DNA of 64,000 nt from Nannobrachium achirus (Eukaryota; Chordata; Actinopteri; Myctophiformes; Myctophidae), in contig OY997642.1 in assembly GCA_963921795.1 (NCBI GenBank), positions 40,967,256 to 41,031,255 on the forward strand, read 5' to 3'. This document shows, piece by piece, positions 1 through 10,500 of the stretch. Positions within the stretch are counted from its first letter, which is position 1. Each line of letters opens with the position of its first letter. A program made the translations under genes and the position numbers. A model generated the notes under the pieces. The model saw only the letters and a list, made by a program, of their open reading frames with translations, had not been told where the DNA came from and made no database searches.

Positions 1-1067
1 GCCTCTTTCATTTTTATCTTCTTCATCTGCATGTTTATCCCTGAGTCAGGGACTTGCATGTGGGATTTGAGGTCGCCCGATTGGCTGAATGAACGCTGGC
101 ACGCCTCACATACAAACTGCTTTTCTCCGGTCTGCACAACCACATGTCTCTCCAATACACCACTATAGGGAAACTCCATGTTACATATGTGACAGATGAA
201 CAATGCAGCATTGTTCTCCATTACGTTTGTCTCATCTGGTTCAGCCTCAGACTCATTCCTTCTTGGCTTCTCCATCTGCACTTCCATCCCTGGGTCAGGG
301 ACTTGTCCATGACAACGTTGCATGTGACTCTTCAGGCTAACATTGTGATTAAAGCTCTTGTCACAGTACTGACACTGGTATGGTTTCTCTCCTGTGTGGA
401 TGCGCATGTGGGATTTGAGATGGCCTGTCTGGCTGAATGATCGCTGACAAACCTCACATACAAACTGCTTCTCTCCTGTGTGCACAACAACATGTCTCTC
501 CAGAGCACTGGTATGTGGAAACTCCATGTTACATATGTGACAAATATACTTTTTGGCGCCTCTGTGACCCATCATGTGGTTGTTGCGCTCTTTGCGCTTG
601 GCAAACAGCTCTGGACAGTCAGGACATTGAAAGGGTTTCTTTACACAGGGATGGCTCTGCTCATGCACAATTTTGTCTAGCTTTGTTTTGAAGGTTGAGA
701 AGCAGAACTTGCACACATGCTCACAGCCTTCACTGTGGATCTTGCTGTGAATTTTTAGGTAATGCTCAGAGACAAATCTCTTGCCACACACAGTACAAGA
801 AAAGGGCTTTAATTTGGATTCACAAGTGTGCGTCTTCTGAATGTTGAAACGTTTTCCACATTCAGGACAGAGTTGGCGGAGGTTTAGACCAGCCACTGGC
901 ACCTTCGGCGCCTTCCAATCACTGTCTGAACTATGATCAGACACCATAGTATTTTCTTCTTCATCTGAGGAGTCACTTTCATCAGTATAACCAATTACTT
1001 CAGTAATACTGGGAGCAGAAGTGTCTGGATCACTGGTGCAGCTGCGAGTGGCACTTGAGGGAACTAC
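1..1067 (-). CDS. Zinc-finger gene, exon 3 (finger exon, partial)
   Basis: Opens after acceptor tcttttacag as VVPSSATRS and stays open to the window edge. It holds the acidic linker and all visible fingers: CTVCGKRF, CKFCFSTF, CPDCPELF, CHICNMEF, CEVCQRSF, CQYCDKSF, CHICNMEF and CEACQRSF. Confidence 0.85.
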
Positions 1068-1791
1068 CTGTAAAAGATAGAAAAACATGGATTTCATCCC
1101 ACATTCAGTTCAAGTTTTTCATCATCGCTTATCACCCCCTTTGCTATTTGAACTTAACTACCCATAGATTCACACTCTTAGGCCCACTGACACCAGACCT
1201 CTCTCGATCTAACACCTCACATTGCCTTTCATTGAGCAGCCCTAGAGTCTAGTCTAGTGCCTAGACTACCGTAAGTCATAACTTTAATGCATGCATTGCC
1301 ATGCACAAATAGTTCATAATAACCTTTACAGCACTTTACTTGTAGAGCTACAAACTATTTTACATAAACCACATGGATCAGCTACATGTTTAAACAGTTA
1401 TGCTATATGTCTTTAGTGGTCAGCTTACCTCTTGCATTATCGAAGTAGTGGCACTTGCTGGTTTTGACTGAAGGTCATTTCTCTCATAACTAGGAAAGGA
1501 CAGATGAATGAATCATTACTTCATTACTTAAAGCGCTTTGGATAAAAGCGCTATATAAATGCACCATTTACCATTTTACTTCATGTTTATTAAGTTCTAA
1601 CTGTTGCGTAACAACTTGGGCAACGTTGGGTACCGATAGACAGTCAGACACACAAAATGCTGATAACATAGTAGGCCTACTGACGCATACACAAACTGGC
1701 TTCTCTACTAGTACTCTGACAATGAGTACAGACGGTAGACATTTCTACAATCTTATTAATGTGTCACTTCTGTATACTGTAAACGTTGAAG

Positions 1792-1851
<60 letters not shown>

Positions 1852-2370
1852 GGGTGTGTCTGTTTGCCCGCATTAGGCCCAAATCACACATGCCTGATGT
1901 TGCAGTTAAATACTGGCCTGGCCTTGAACTACCACCATATAACCTGAGCAGCACTTTGTACAGATATAGAGATACATGTACACTGCAGAGTGCATGATGT
2001 CTTAATACTGATGTCATAGTCTGGTCTCAAAGTACTTGGTGCCCAAGTACTGGTACACCATTGATGTCACACCATTGAAAGTAATAGCTGAAAACCTTTT
2101 AACGACGCATTGCATCTTGTGAGCTTGAAGAATTTTCAGTATCTGTGGAACTTAAGTTAAGAACATACAGGCTGCAGTGGAGGACAGAAACTTGTGAACA
2201 TTTGTGTCAGCTTCGCATCACCAGGCTGACAGGCTTTCTGCTAAATACAGTATGTGGAAAGCCTGATTGATTCAATTTAGAATACCAGTCTGATGATCCG
2301 GTTTAGAGCCCACCTTTCATATCCGGTAAACAAACAAACAAACAAACAAGCGCGCACGCACGCACGCATG

Positions 2371-2429
<59 letters not shown>

Positions 2430-3122
2430 CTGACCGGATCAGCAACCTAGAAAGCGAATAGCTCCAGACTCCAGTCTAGCGTAGTGAATTTCATTGCAAC
2501 CAGACTCATGCTTCAAAATACTTCTCCCACGGTTCGCAAGACATGACATCACCACATGTTCTAATGAGATGATGGGCTGTCGGCTCAGCTGTGTGGTGGG
2601 GGCCCTGTCTCGACACAGTGTTGGATTAATTTGTTTAAACGCCACTGCACCAAGCTGACGTGGTCCACCACCACCATAAATGACACAAGTATCCAACATC
2701 AAACTAAATAAACTAACGATAGCTACCAGGGTAAAACCCAAACCACGCCAACAAACATACCCAGCTATTGCTAACAATATCCGCATAGCCACTATAAAGA
2801 GTAAAATATTAGCTCCTTTCGGAACCCCTCACTCCACTGCTATGCTGCGTAGCAGTGGAGTGAGGGGTTCCGAAAGGAGCTAGTAAAATATATCTTACCA
2901 GTCCAGAAGCAGTACGGCTAACTCCGCATCACTTTTCAAACGCTTCGAAACCTTCAGGGTTTGCCACCGATCGAAGGCCACGCCGATATAAATTCGGGTC
3001 TTGCATGTCTCACGTTTCCTTTGTTTGGCGGCAGCTTTTTTCTCTTGAACCAGCTTCATTCGCTTGGCGTATCTGCTCGGTACTGGCAGCGCTGGAATCG
3101 GTAGCTTTACCTGTTCCGCCAT
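1..3122 (-). CDS. C2H2 zinc-finger protein, 5' part, truncated by window edge
   Basis: Three exons join in phase: 2899-3122, 1429-1489 and 1-1067, all with GT/AG borders; the last continues off the window. The start is the ATG at 3122 (MAEQVKLPIP). Exon 1 encodes a conserved N-terminal block common in fish zinc-finger proteins (RIYIGVAFDRWQ to ELAVLLLDCYE, the Cys codon being split by intron 1). An acidic, Ser-rich linker (ESDSSDEEEN) precedes the fingers. By eye there is a degenerate first finger, six canonical C-x2-C-x12-H-x3/4-H fingers, then two fingers that each lack the second His. TGEK-type linkers are present. It is probably a nuclear DNA-binding regulator, but the target and orthologue cannot be assigned. 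Fingers 5-7 and 8-9 are a recent internal duplication. Confidence 0.85.
1429..1489 (-). CDS. Zinc-finger gene, exon 2
   Basis: 61 nt between acceptor ttcctag and donor gtaagc. It reads YERNDLQSKPASATTSIMQE in the frame required by both neighbouring exons. It is too short to stand alone as an ORF and is supported by phase and splice sites. Confidence 0.7.
1531..1578 (+). repeat. LINE/SINE 3'-tail fragment
   Basis: The phrase AAGCGCTTTGGATAAAAGCG followed by CTATATAAATGCA is a tail I recall from fish LINE/SINE families. No body is attached. Confidence 0.4.
1793..1854. repeat. (TCTG)n microsatellite
   Basis: Near-perfect TCTG tetranucleotide run upstream of zinc-finger exon 2, within intron 1. 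The ORFs over it on both strands are repeat artefacts. Confidence 0.9.
2330..2428. repeat. Compound (AAAC)n / (CA)n microsatellite
   Basis: AAAC repeats pass through CG/CA-mixed sequence into a (CA)n run. Confidence 0.9.
2801..2891. mobile_element. 73-bp perfect foldback element with 9-bp target duplication
   Basis: Two 33-bp arms (2810-2842 and 2850-2882) are perfect reverse complements around a 7-bp loop. The flanks repeat gtaaaatat (2801-2809 and 2883-2891). It sits in intron 1 of the zinc-finger gene, about 8 bp from the splice donor. A 9-bp duplication suggests a Mutator-like origin; an 8-bp hAT duplication plus one chance base is the alternative. Confidence 0.75.
2899..3122 (-). CDS. 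Zinc-finger gene, exon 1
   Basis: 224 nt (74 codons plus 2). The donor gtaagata directly follows CTGGACTG. It encodes the basic stretch KKAAAKQRKRE and the RIYIGVAFDRWQ block. The leftover TG joins the T that opens exon 2 to make Cys. Confidence 0.8.
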
Positions 3123-3216
3123 TGTTTTGTCTGAAATTATCTGCTTGCAGTAGACTGGGATCAAGCAAAGAGTATGGAAACCAAGGAAAGAGACGGTCCT
3201 TACTTTTCCGACATCA

Positions 3217-3230
3217 CCGCTAGATGGCGC
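3217..3230 (+). promoter_or_regulatory. CTCF-consensus site near zinc-finger start
   Basis: CCGCTAGATGGCGC fits all 14 positions of CCRSYAGRKGGCRS. It lies about 95 bp upstream of the zinc-finger ATG and reads on the plus strand. Binding is inferred from the motif only. Confidence 0.5.
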
Positions 3231-3281
3231 AGCGGTAGCGCCGGAGTGAAAATGCCAGTATAACGGTACATAATCTGGAAC

Positions 3282-3806
3282 CAGGCTTGTCAACTCTCCT
3301 GGATCTCCCAGGAGTCTCCTGGATTTTGAACCCCTCTCCTGGGAGTCTCCTGGATTGGCAAATCTCCTGGATTTCTCCTGGATTTTGTATCAAACTCCCA
3401 AAATTCACCAGAACACAGGAAATTACATCTACTATGTTAAAAATGTTCTGGGGGAGGACCCCCAGACCCCCCGCTTTAGGGGTGGGGGCAATGCATGCAA
3501 GAAAGATCATACAGATATTCACTTAAGTAATGACTTAAAGATGAGAAATCATTATTAAAGATGTCCTTTTGCTTCTGTCATCAGATCTGTACTCCTACAT
3601 TTGGCATATTAGGCTGAAATTGTACACATGCTAGTAAAGTAAGCCTGATAAATGTATCAAACATGCACAAAATTCAACAGAACACAGGAAAATATATCTA
3701 TTCATAAGTTTTGGGGAGAGGACCCCCCAGACCCCGGTTGGGGAGTTCCGCGCACCCCCCAAAAATAAATCTCCTGGATTCTGACAGTCCAATGTTGACA
3801 ACCCTG
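3282..3806. mobile_element. hAT-like non-autonomous element
   Basis: The ends caggcttgtcaac and gttgacaaccctg are inverted repeats. Flanks atctggaac and atctgaac look like an imperfect 8-bp duplication. The inside is built of repeated CTCCTGGATT phrases and C-rich runs and has no transposase. It lies just upstream of the zinc-finger promoter. Confidence 0.6.
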
Positions 3807-4194
3807 ATCTGAACCCACACAAAATGACAGAATGGAAAAGCAGAATGCAACGGCAACCCACTTGAAATATCAGTGTGACAGTCCACAATCGTGTCTTTGC
3901 TCTGTTTATTTGCATGGACACAATTTAAACAGAGTAGACTGATGTGGAAAGATGTGGGGCAGAGGTTCTGGCCTGACCTTCGGGCTTGCGGAGACAAAAA
4001 TAGTCGGCTTTTTGTTTGTTAAAAAGAAAAAGAAAAAAAGCAATAATAAAAGGACCCTTGTTGTAAAAACAAACCAGTTTTTATATAGGATTTGTATATT
4101 TTATTATTAGTATATTTTATTTGAATAATGATTATAAATAACAAATGAGAATGTAGAATTATAAAACGTTTAACTTGATATAGCCTAAATCTTT

Positions 4195-4695
4195 TGGGGG
4201 CACGGTGGTGCAGTCGGTAGAGCTGTCGCCTCACAGCTAGAAGGTCCATGGGTTTGATTCCCGCTGGGGGAATGTTCTCTCCTCCGCATCGTCATTGCCC
4301 ATGCCCTAGGTGGGGTTGGTGAAAGGGCTTTTCTGTGTCAAGTTTGAATGTTCTCCCCATGTCCCCTAGGCCTAGGGTAGGTAGTAGGTACCCTCACAAA
4401 AAACATGCAGTAATCCTGGTTCCTATACTGCCTCCCCCTGGTCAGCCGGGGCGCCTGATGGAGGGGAAAGGAACTGGTTGGACTAACGTGTTCCTTCCAC
4501 ACGCTATGTCCTACCAGATCAGGTGAAAAGAAGCAGCTTGGACTCCTCATCATGCATAGAAGGAAGCATGAGGTCAGTCCGTTGCTCTCCCCAGGTTGTC
4601 AGAGGGAGAGTAGCACCCAGGAGGATTACACTTAGCAATTGGCACTGGGTGAAAAATGGGTTACAAAAATCGTGGGAATAAACTTGAAAGCAAAA
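4195..4695 (+). repeat. tRNA-derived SINE, DANA-like
   Basis: The head CACGGTGGTGCAGTCGGTAG (box A) followed by GGGTTTGATTCC (box B, about 4250) and TGAATGTTCTCCCCATGT resembles the DANA class of teleost SINEs. The 3' boundary is approximate. It lies between the zinc-finger gene and the TESK2 3' end. Confidence 0.6.
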
Positions 4696-4856
4696 AACTT
4701 TTAGTATCTTTTATCAACGGTCATGGACATTTTCAGATTCTGTTTTAAGAAGATTAGTTAACATTCTTTAAGTTAAGAATTCTTTCCCATTCCAATTGGC
4801 TATTAAGAATTTTTCCCATTCCAAGTGGCTATGACTGCCTTGCCAAACACAATCTG

Positions 4857-4928
<72 letters not shown>
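4857..4928. repeat. (CA)n microsatellite
   Basis: About 36 uninterrupted CA units. The Cys/Val-rich ORFs on the opposite strand are artefacts. Confidence 0.95.
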
Positions 4929-4929
<1 letters not shown>

Positions 4930-5519
4930 ACCTGCAACACGAGATATAAAAAGCACAGCATAACATACATCCTGTGACCGAAGGGTCATAACAAAAAAAA
5001 TACTCTTTCAGTGTCAATATTTCATTATTAAGTTAAATTTAAACCTTCCTAGTTCACCATATTAAAAGTTTTGGTAAACAACATGAACTATCTATATTCT
5101 GATCTCATAGTTATCATTGCAACAGGGGTCTCTCCGTCTCTGCAGCATTTCTGTGCATACAGTATACAAGTCATATTTCAGGATTTATATAAATTCCAAG
5201 GAAAGGCAAAAAAACACGTTAAACATTTATTTTGTAAGCCAATAGGTCATTTTAACAAGTATTAATTGTAGGCTGCTTGTGATTTGGTTTAAATACATTC
5301 TGTTACACTCAAGTTACCAAAAGTTGCCTAGCATTGATTGGAAGGGGGACAAATGTTCAAGACAAAAACTCAGAAAACTGCTCTTAGATCAAAAACATTA
5401 TCTCAGTCTGTATTTATCAAGACAGGCCAGCACAAACATTTAGACACATTTACAAAGTAAGACATTAAAAATGTTTCATCCTTTTCCCCATAAATATCAA
5501 AATAGATCCTCTATCATGT

Positions 5520-6967
5520 AAAACTATCCTGATAAGTTTCATTTATTGCATAGAAATGTAGTGACGACAAAAACAAAGAATATACAATTAACATTTGACA
5601 CCCTCTCAAGTGCAATTTTGTTGTCTACTTAAGTAGTTACAGACAAAGGCTATTTCAGCAGAACACCAGTGTCAAGCAAAAGGGAGTGCTCAGAAGATGA
5701 TCAGAACCAGTATTAAAATATAAAAACATCAAATGAGCAAATAGATTTAAACATTTAAAAACAAGTTTATGATCATCCAAATGTTTTTCTTTAATGTGAA
5801 AAGCTAGTATTCGTAAACAACAGAACTAATGTAGTTATTTTAATACACTCAAAAAGCAGACTTGACCTGCCCAGCAGTGACATATACCCATAAATATACA
5901 TAATCCCACCTCTATTACACAAACTGTAGGACAAGGATCAACCGAAAATAGTACCGAAATAGGTTAGCGTCACTTGTCGACACAAGTGGAAACGATCAAG
6001 AATTCCTTAAAACAATTATACTGTGTATATATATACACCGGCATACAGTATATATAGATATCACAATCAAGTTAGAAAATACCATCTGCCATGTTAAATA
6101 ATTAAAAGTATTCTGTTTCTAAGCAAACCCATGGCTACCAACCCCTTTTCCAGTTGCGGACTATGGATGGTTGACAAAAAAAGAAGCAATTGTTCAGTTC
6201 CCTAGGTGGTAACCGTCTGCCATCTAGGAAAATGAATAATGCCTCCCCTCCCCTTATTTACTCTGAGGATTCAGAGGAGTGGATTGGCAGACTTTCAATA
6301 TCTCAGCAAACACATTTATAATAAAAGACTAGTGCTGAAAGGCTTGTTTTTGATTAAAAGGTCCATCAACTGACTGTCTGTTTCAGAGACACGTCCCCCC
6401 TACAAAGCGGGAGCATGGCAGTGCAATGTCTAGAGAGCATCCAAAATGTATGTGTGTTATTTCTTTCCTTTAAAATTCAATATTAGCTTAACACTTCTGT
6501 ATTATTTAACACAAAAAATGGTGGAAACAAGGAGACAAGTACCATTGTAGAGTTCAACATTTCCTACACTCACTGCTAAGCTCACACGGACACACACAAA
6601 GGGAATTCATATACACCTCGTTATGGACATGATGGCTTATTTTAGAGCCATTTAAGAAGGAAAAAAAAGGAAAAAAACTAAAATGTACATCGTCTCAGAA
6701 TATTAACTATAAACAACCTTTTCAAAAAATAGAATCTCTGCTCGCTGGCCGTCCTTTCCTGATCACTGACCTCATGCTGGAGAGAGTTGTCAGACCTGGC
6801 TAACAACGTATTCTTAAAAAGAAAAAGTGAATTGAGTTCTAATATTTCAATGATGTCAGGCACACTTGCTTTACCCAAACCGAACACAAAATCATCCGCC
6901 TTGTGTGTTCTTTAATCAAGCCAAATGTGTGAAATGCATTCAGCTGCTATGCCAGGGGGTAAACAAT
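5520..6967 (-). other. tesk2: Probable TESK2 3' UTR
   Basis: This AT-rich stretch after the TESK2 stop is free of recognisable interspersed repeats, unlike nearly everything around it. Minus-strand AATAAA signals lie at 5542-5547 and 5226-5231, giving a 3' UTR of about 1.45 or 1.75 kb. The extent is inference. Confidence 0.4.
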
Positions 6968-7500
6968 TCAACAGCCAGATCCCAGGGCCTCCATGTCCTC
7001 ACAGCCAGGGGTAGTGGTGCCTTTCTCCTGGCCCAGGCTGCCATTCATGCCCTGAGGATGGAAAAGGTCCCGGTCCACATGGTGGCGGAGCTGGCACTGC
7101 ACAGGACAGAGGAATTTATCCACATCCTCCTCTATGTGTCCGTGTGCGTGGGATGGCATCTGAGCCTGAACGGGGCAGCAGGGTCTCTCTCTGTCCCCGC
7201 GTTTCACGAGGTCGTACATGATGCACTTGTCCTCTGCTTTCTGTCCTTTAAGCTCCTCCTCTTCCTCCTCTTCCTCTGGACTGCTTGAGCAGTCCATTGC
7301 CTCGCCGCTGTCTCTCTCGCTACTGGGCACCATGGGAGACCAGCTGTCTGAGAACACCTCGCCTTTGTCTGCTTCACACTCTTCCTCATCTTCATCCTCC
7401 TCCCGGGCTTGGTATGGAGGAATCTCTATGACCACATATTTCTTGGCCCAACCGCTCAGGAATGCGGAGCGGACTTCATTTCCCAGCTGCCCGTTAGTTC
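6968..7500 (-). CDS. tesk2: TESK2 exon 12 (stop codon)
   Basis: 533 nt from acceptor cgttccccag to TGA. Reads [20 protein letters not shown], an acidic run (EEEEEEEEL) and ends MEALGSGC. The ORF extending to 7729 is intron read-through, not coding. Confidence 0.82.
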
Positions 7501-10500
7501 CTGGGGAACGGTGTAGAGAGGACAACAAGACTTTTAAAAAACTACAGAAAAACAGAATCAAATGAAAGGAATAAAATGGTGAGAGAAACGAGAAAGAAAA
7601 AGAAAAAGGATAAGAGATGGAAAAAAAGATAAAAGGAAGGAAACAGGACAAGAAAGGTGAAGAAAAGAAACGTTTGCCACCACACACAATTACGGATAAA
7701 TCAATATTACTATCATAATAAATGTACACAGTGTTGAGGAGACATCAAAATCTTGTGGCATTTCATTTTGTCTAATGCCGGTTAATGAGCCCAACTCAAC
7801 AAAATCAAACACTGATTACAAAAAATAAAAATGTTTATCCCAGTAACACACAGCACTGGTTCGCAACATGGTACTTAGAGTGGGTTCCAGGGGGTCCACA
7901 GCTAAATGATTTGCAGTCAAGATCCTTACAGCTCTGTAACTCTATTTAGTTCCATGTGTGCACTCTCAGAGTTAAATTAAGACAGATTATTTTACAATGT
8001 GTAGATTGTGGTCCCAGAGATGAATCTTTGTATCAAATGGGGGTCTGTGGACAAAGGCACATTATCAGACTGGGGGTCAATGAAATTCAAAAGGTTGAGA
8101 ATGACTGACATACACACCTGGCAAAGTGTTGGAGAGTTGAGCGGTGGTACAGGTAGAAGAGCTGTTAACAGAACCAACAGCAGCAACGGGGTGGAAAGCC
8201 TCCGAGAAGGCCAGCTGGGGGGACACGGGCAAGGAGCGGCACTCTCGACCCGGCAGCTGCTGCCAGCAGTACGGGGTCTCCTGCTGGGGCCCCCCGGGGC
8301 CCTGGGACGAAGGGTGGCTGGAGAAGGCGCTGCCTGGCGGCGAGTGCAGGTCAAACATGTGCGAGAAGACAGTGGTGCTGGGCACGTCTTGGAACTTGAT
8401 CTTGCCTCCCATGAGGTCCTCGCGGGCTGTGAAGGGGTTGATCTTGTGTGCTGTGGAGGTCCGGTTGGGGGACGAGGGGGGGTCGTAGTACGGGTCCTGG
8501 ACGTTGACCTTCCTTCCGGGTTTGCGGGAGAAGATGTCCGATTGGCTGCGGCTGAGCCAGATGTTGCGGCGGGGGCGGGGCGATTTGGGCGAAATCTTGT
8601 CGTCTGGGAAACCGAGAGGGTTGAGTCTCTTGATGCCCTGCCCCTTCTCTGCTTGAAGGAAAAGAGTGAGAAAGTGAAAGGGAGGTAACGTTTCAAGAAT
8701 CAATAAGGTTTTATTTATCAACTTATACAAAATACAAGCAGCCAAATGTATTCCGCAAAAGTTTGCAAAAATAGCAGCTCTACAAGCTTGCGATGCATTT
8801 CAATGCAAGACAATAGGCCCAATTCACTAAGCTGTCCATAAATAAAGGTTAAATGAAGTTGCTTAAAGGGAGCGTATTTTTTAAAGTAAGTAAGTAACAT
8901 TTGCCAAGCTGCGTGTACAGACTTCATTTGTGTGTATCGTGGCGGTAGGGTGCGTCACAAGCGCGCTCTTTCTTTATTATGTGTTGACAAATGTTGGGCA
9001 TTTTTATTTGAGGTTTGGCACTGTTGTAATTGATTTTCCATGAAGAATAAGGCATTCTAAAGACATACGTAAACTTTGATCCCATGTAAGTCAGCAGACA
9101 TGATAAAGAGCAGACTTCTTGCAAAATTCACCGACAAATAAACATTAGGGAATCAGACACCTTTTTTACGGCTATTTTGGTGGAAGACCTTTGCTGTGGC
9201 GTGAAAAAGGACGGGACCAAATAGAGACTCCTGGGAGACCATGGTCAACAAGGTATATAGGGTTTAAGTGGTTATGGATGAACACTTCAAGACAAACACC
9301 TGTAATTTTTTTTCCAATGTTAAAGACAGATTATCCTCTAAACCACCAGGTGGCATTACAGGCCATGTACAGTCTGAAAGGCAATGATCTTAAACCCTTG
9401 GTTTGTCTGGTTCTTTGATGTTTTGAATTTTGTAATGTTTTATATTATTCGGAATAGGAATTAACAAGCTCTGGTGAAGCAGTTATAGGTTTTATTTTGC
9501 TTTGATTTCTCTCATAAAGCTTTACTTGAGTTGAGTTATAGTATGAGGAAGGAAAATATGAAAATATGTTTTTTAACCAATTTCAATGTGGCGTCCTTAT
9601 GTTGTGCTTGTCATTATACAGTACAGTAGCTAAAGATATTCAAAAATTTCAAAAATCTACATGTTTAAAACGCCTCACATTGCTACACAGTGTGAGCTTG
9701 TAGATCGGCTATTTTCACTGTTGGTTATACGAGTATTTATAGGGTTTTAAGTGGTTAAGTAATTGGCTAAAAGCCTCTGAGAATACAGTCCCACAATAAA
9801 GGATTAGGGTCAGTGATTGTTTCATTTTCAACAAAGGGTAACAATAAACCGGACTATAAATTATTTCACTACACAGATGCTTCATGTGGGATGTTGAGTA
9901 AAAACTAAAGGCATAAATTATATGATCTTCTTGTTCCCATCTAAAATCAACATGCAGGACGACGACGTCCAAGAACTTTGTTTGCTCCTGAGAATGAAAC
10001 TTAATAAACTAACCCTAAAAAACAACAACAACAACACTCAAACCAATAGTTTATGACGTGGAAAACATCAAAATACGTTTTTGCTGTTACATAGCAGACA
10101 TATCTAGGAGTGAGTTTGGTTTCAGGAAACGCTGATAGCATCAGGTTAACAAGTGAGGGAGGGGGCAAGAGAAGAAAGGGACTAAAGGCTGGACAAAAAA
10201 GAAAAGGCGGTTTATTTTATAAACATGCTAAATGCGCCCTTGGCCTTAGTATAGATTTGGCCTGTAACCTACAGCTAAGTTGGAGGCCATATGCCTCATT
10301 GGACTCTATTAAAACATCTCTCAGCCAGATGCGGAAAGCCACATTGTGTCGCTGGTCTAAAAAGGCCTGAGTGTTGTGACATAATTGGCCCCTCCTCTGC
10401 CTAGTTCTGAGGAAGGGGAGCTGCTTGTTAGGTCTAAACAAAAACAAAGATGCTGCACAGCCCCTTGACCAGACATGCAGGCGGCTGTCCACTGGACCAA

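Noticed and set aside
4768-5017. Cys/Val repeat proteins
   Set aside because: Translation of a CA/GT microsatellite; the same applies at 34.1, 35.5, 40.3, 55.2, 57.0 and 60.3 kb.
6968-7729. 253-residue ORF taken as a separate gene
   Set aside because: Its C-terminal part is TESK2 exon 12; the N-terminal part (Phe/Ser/Leu-rich) is intron 11 read-through upstream of a good acceptor.
8008-8688. 226-residue plus-strand ORF
   Set aside because: Antisense shadow of TESK2 exon 11, which has splice sites and conserved TESK peptides.
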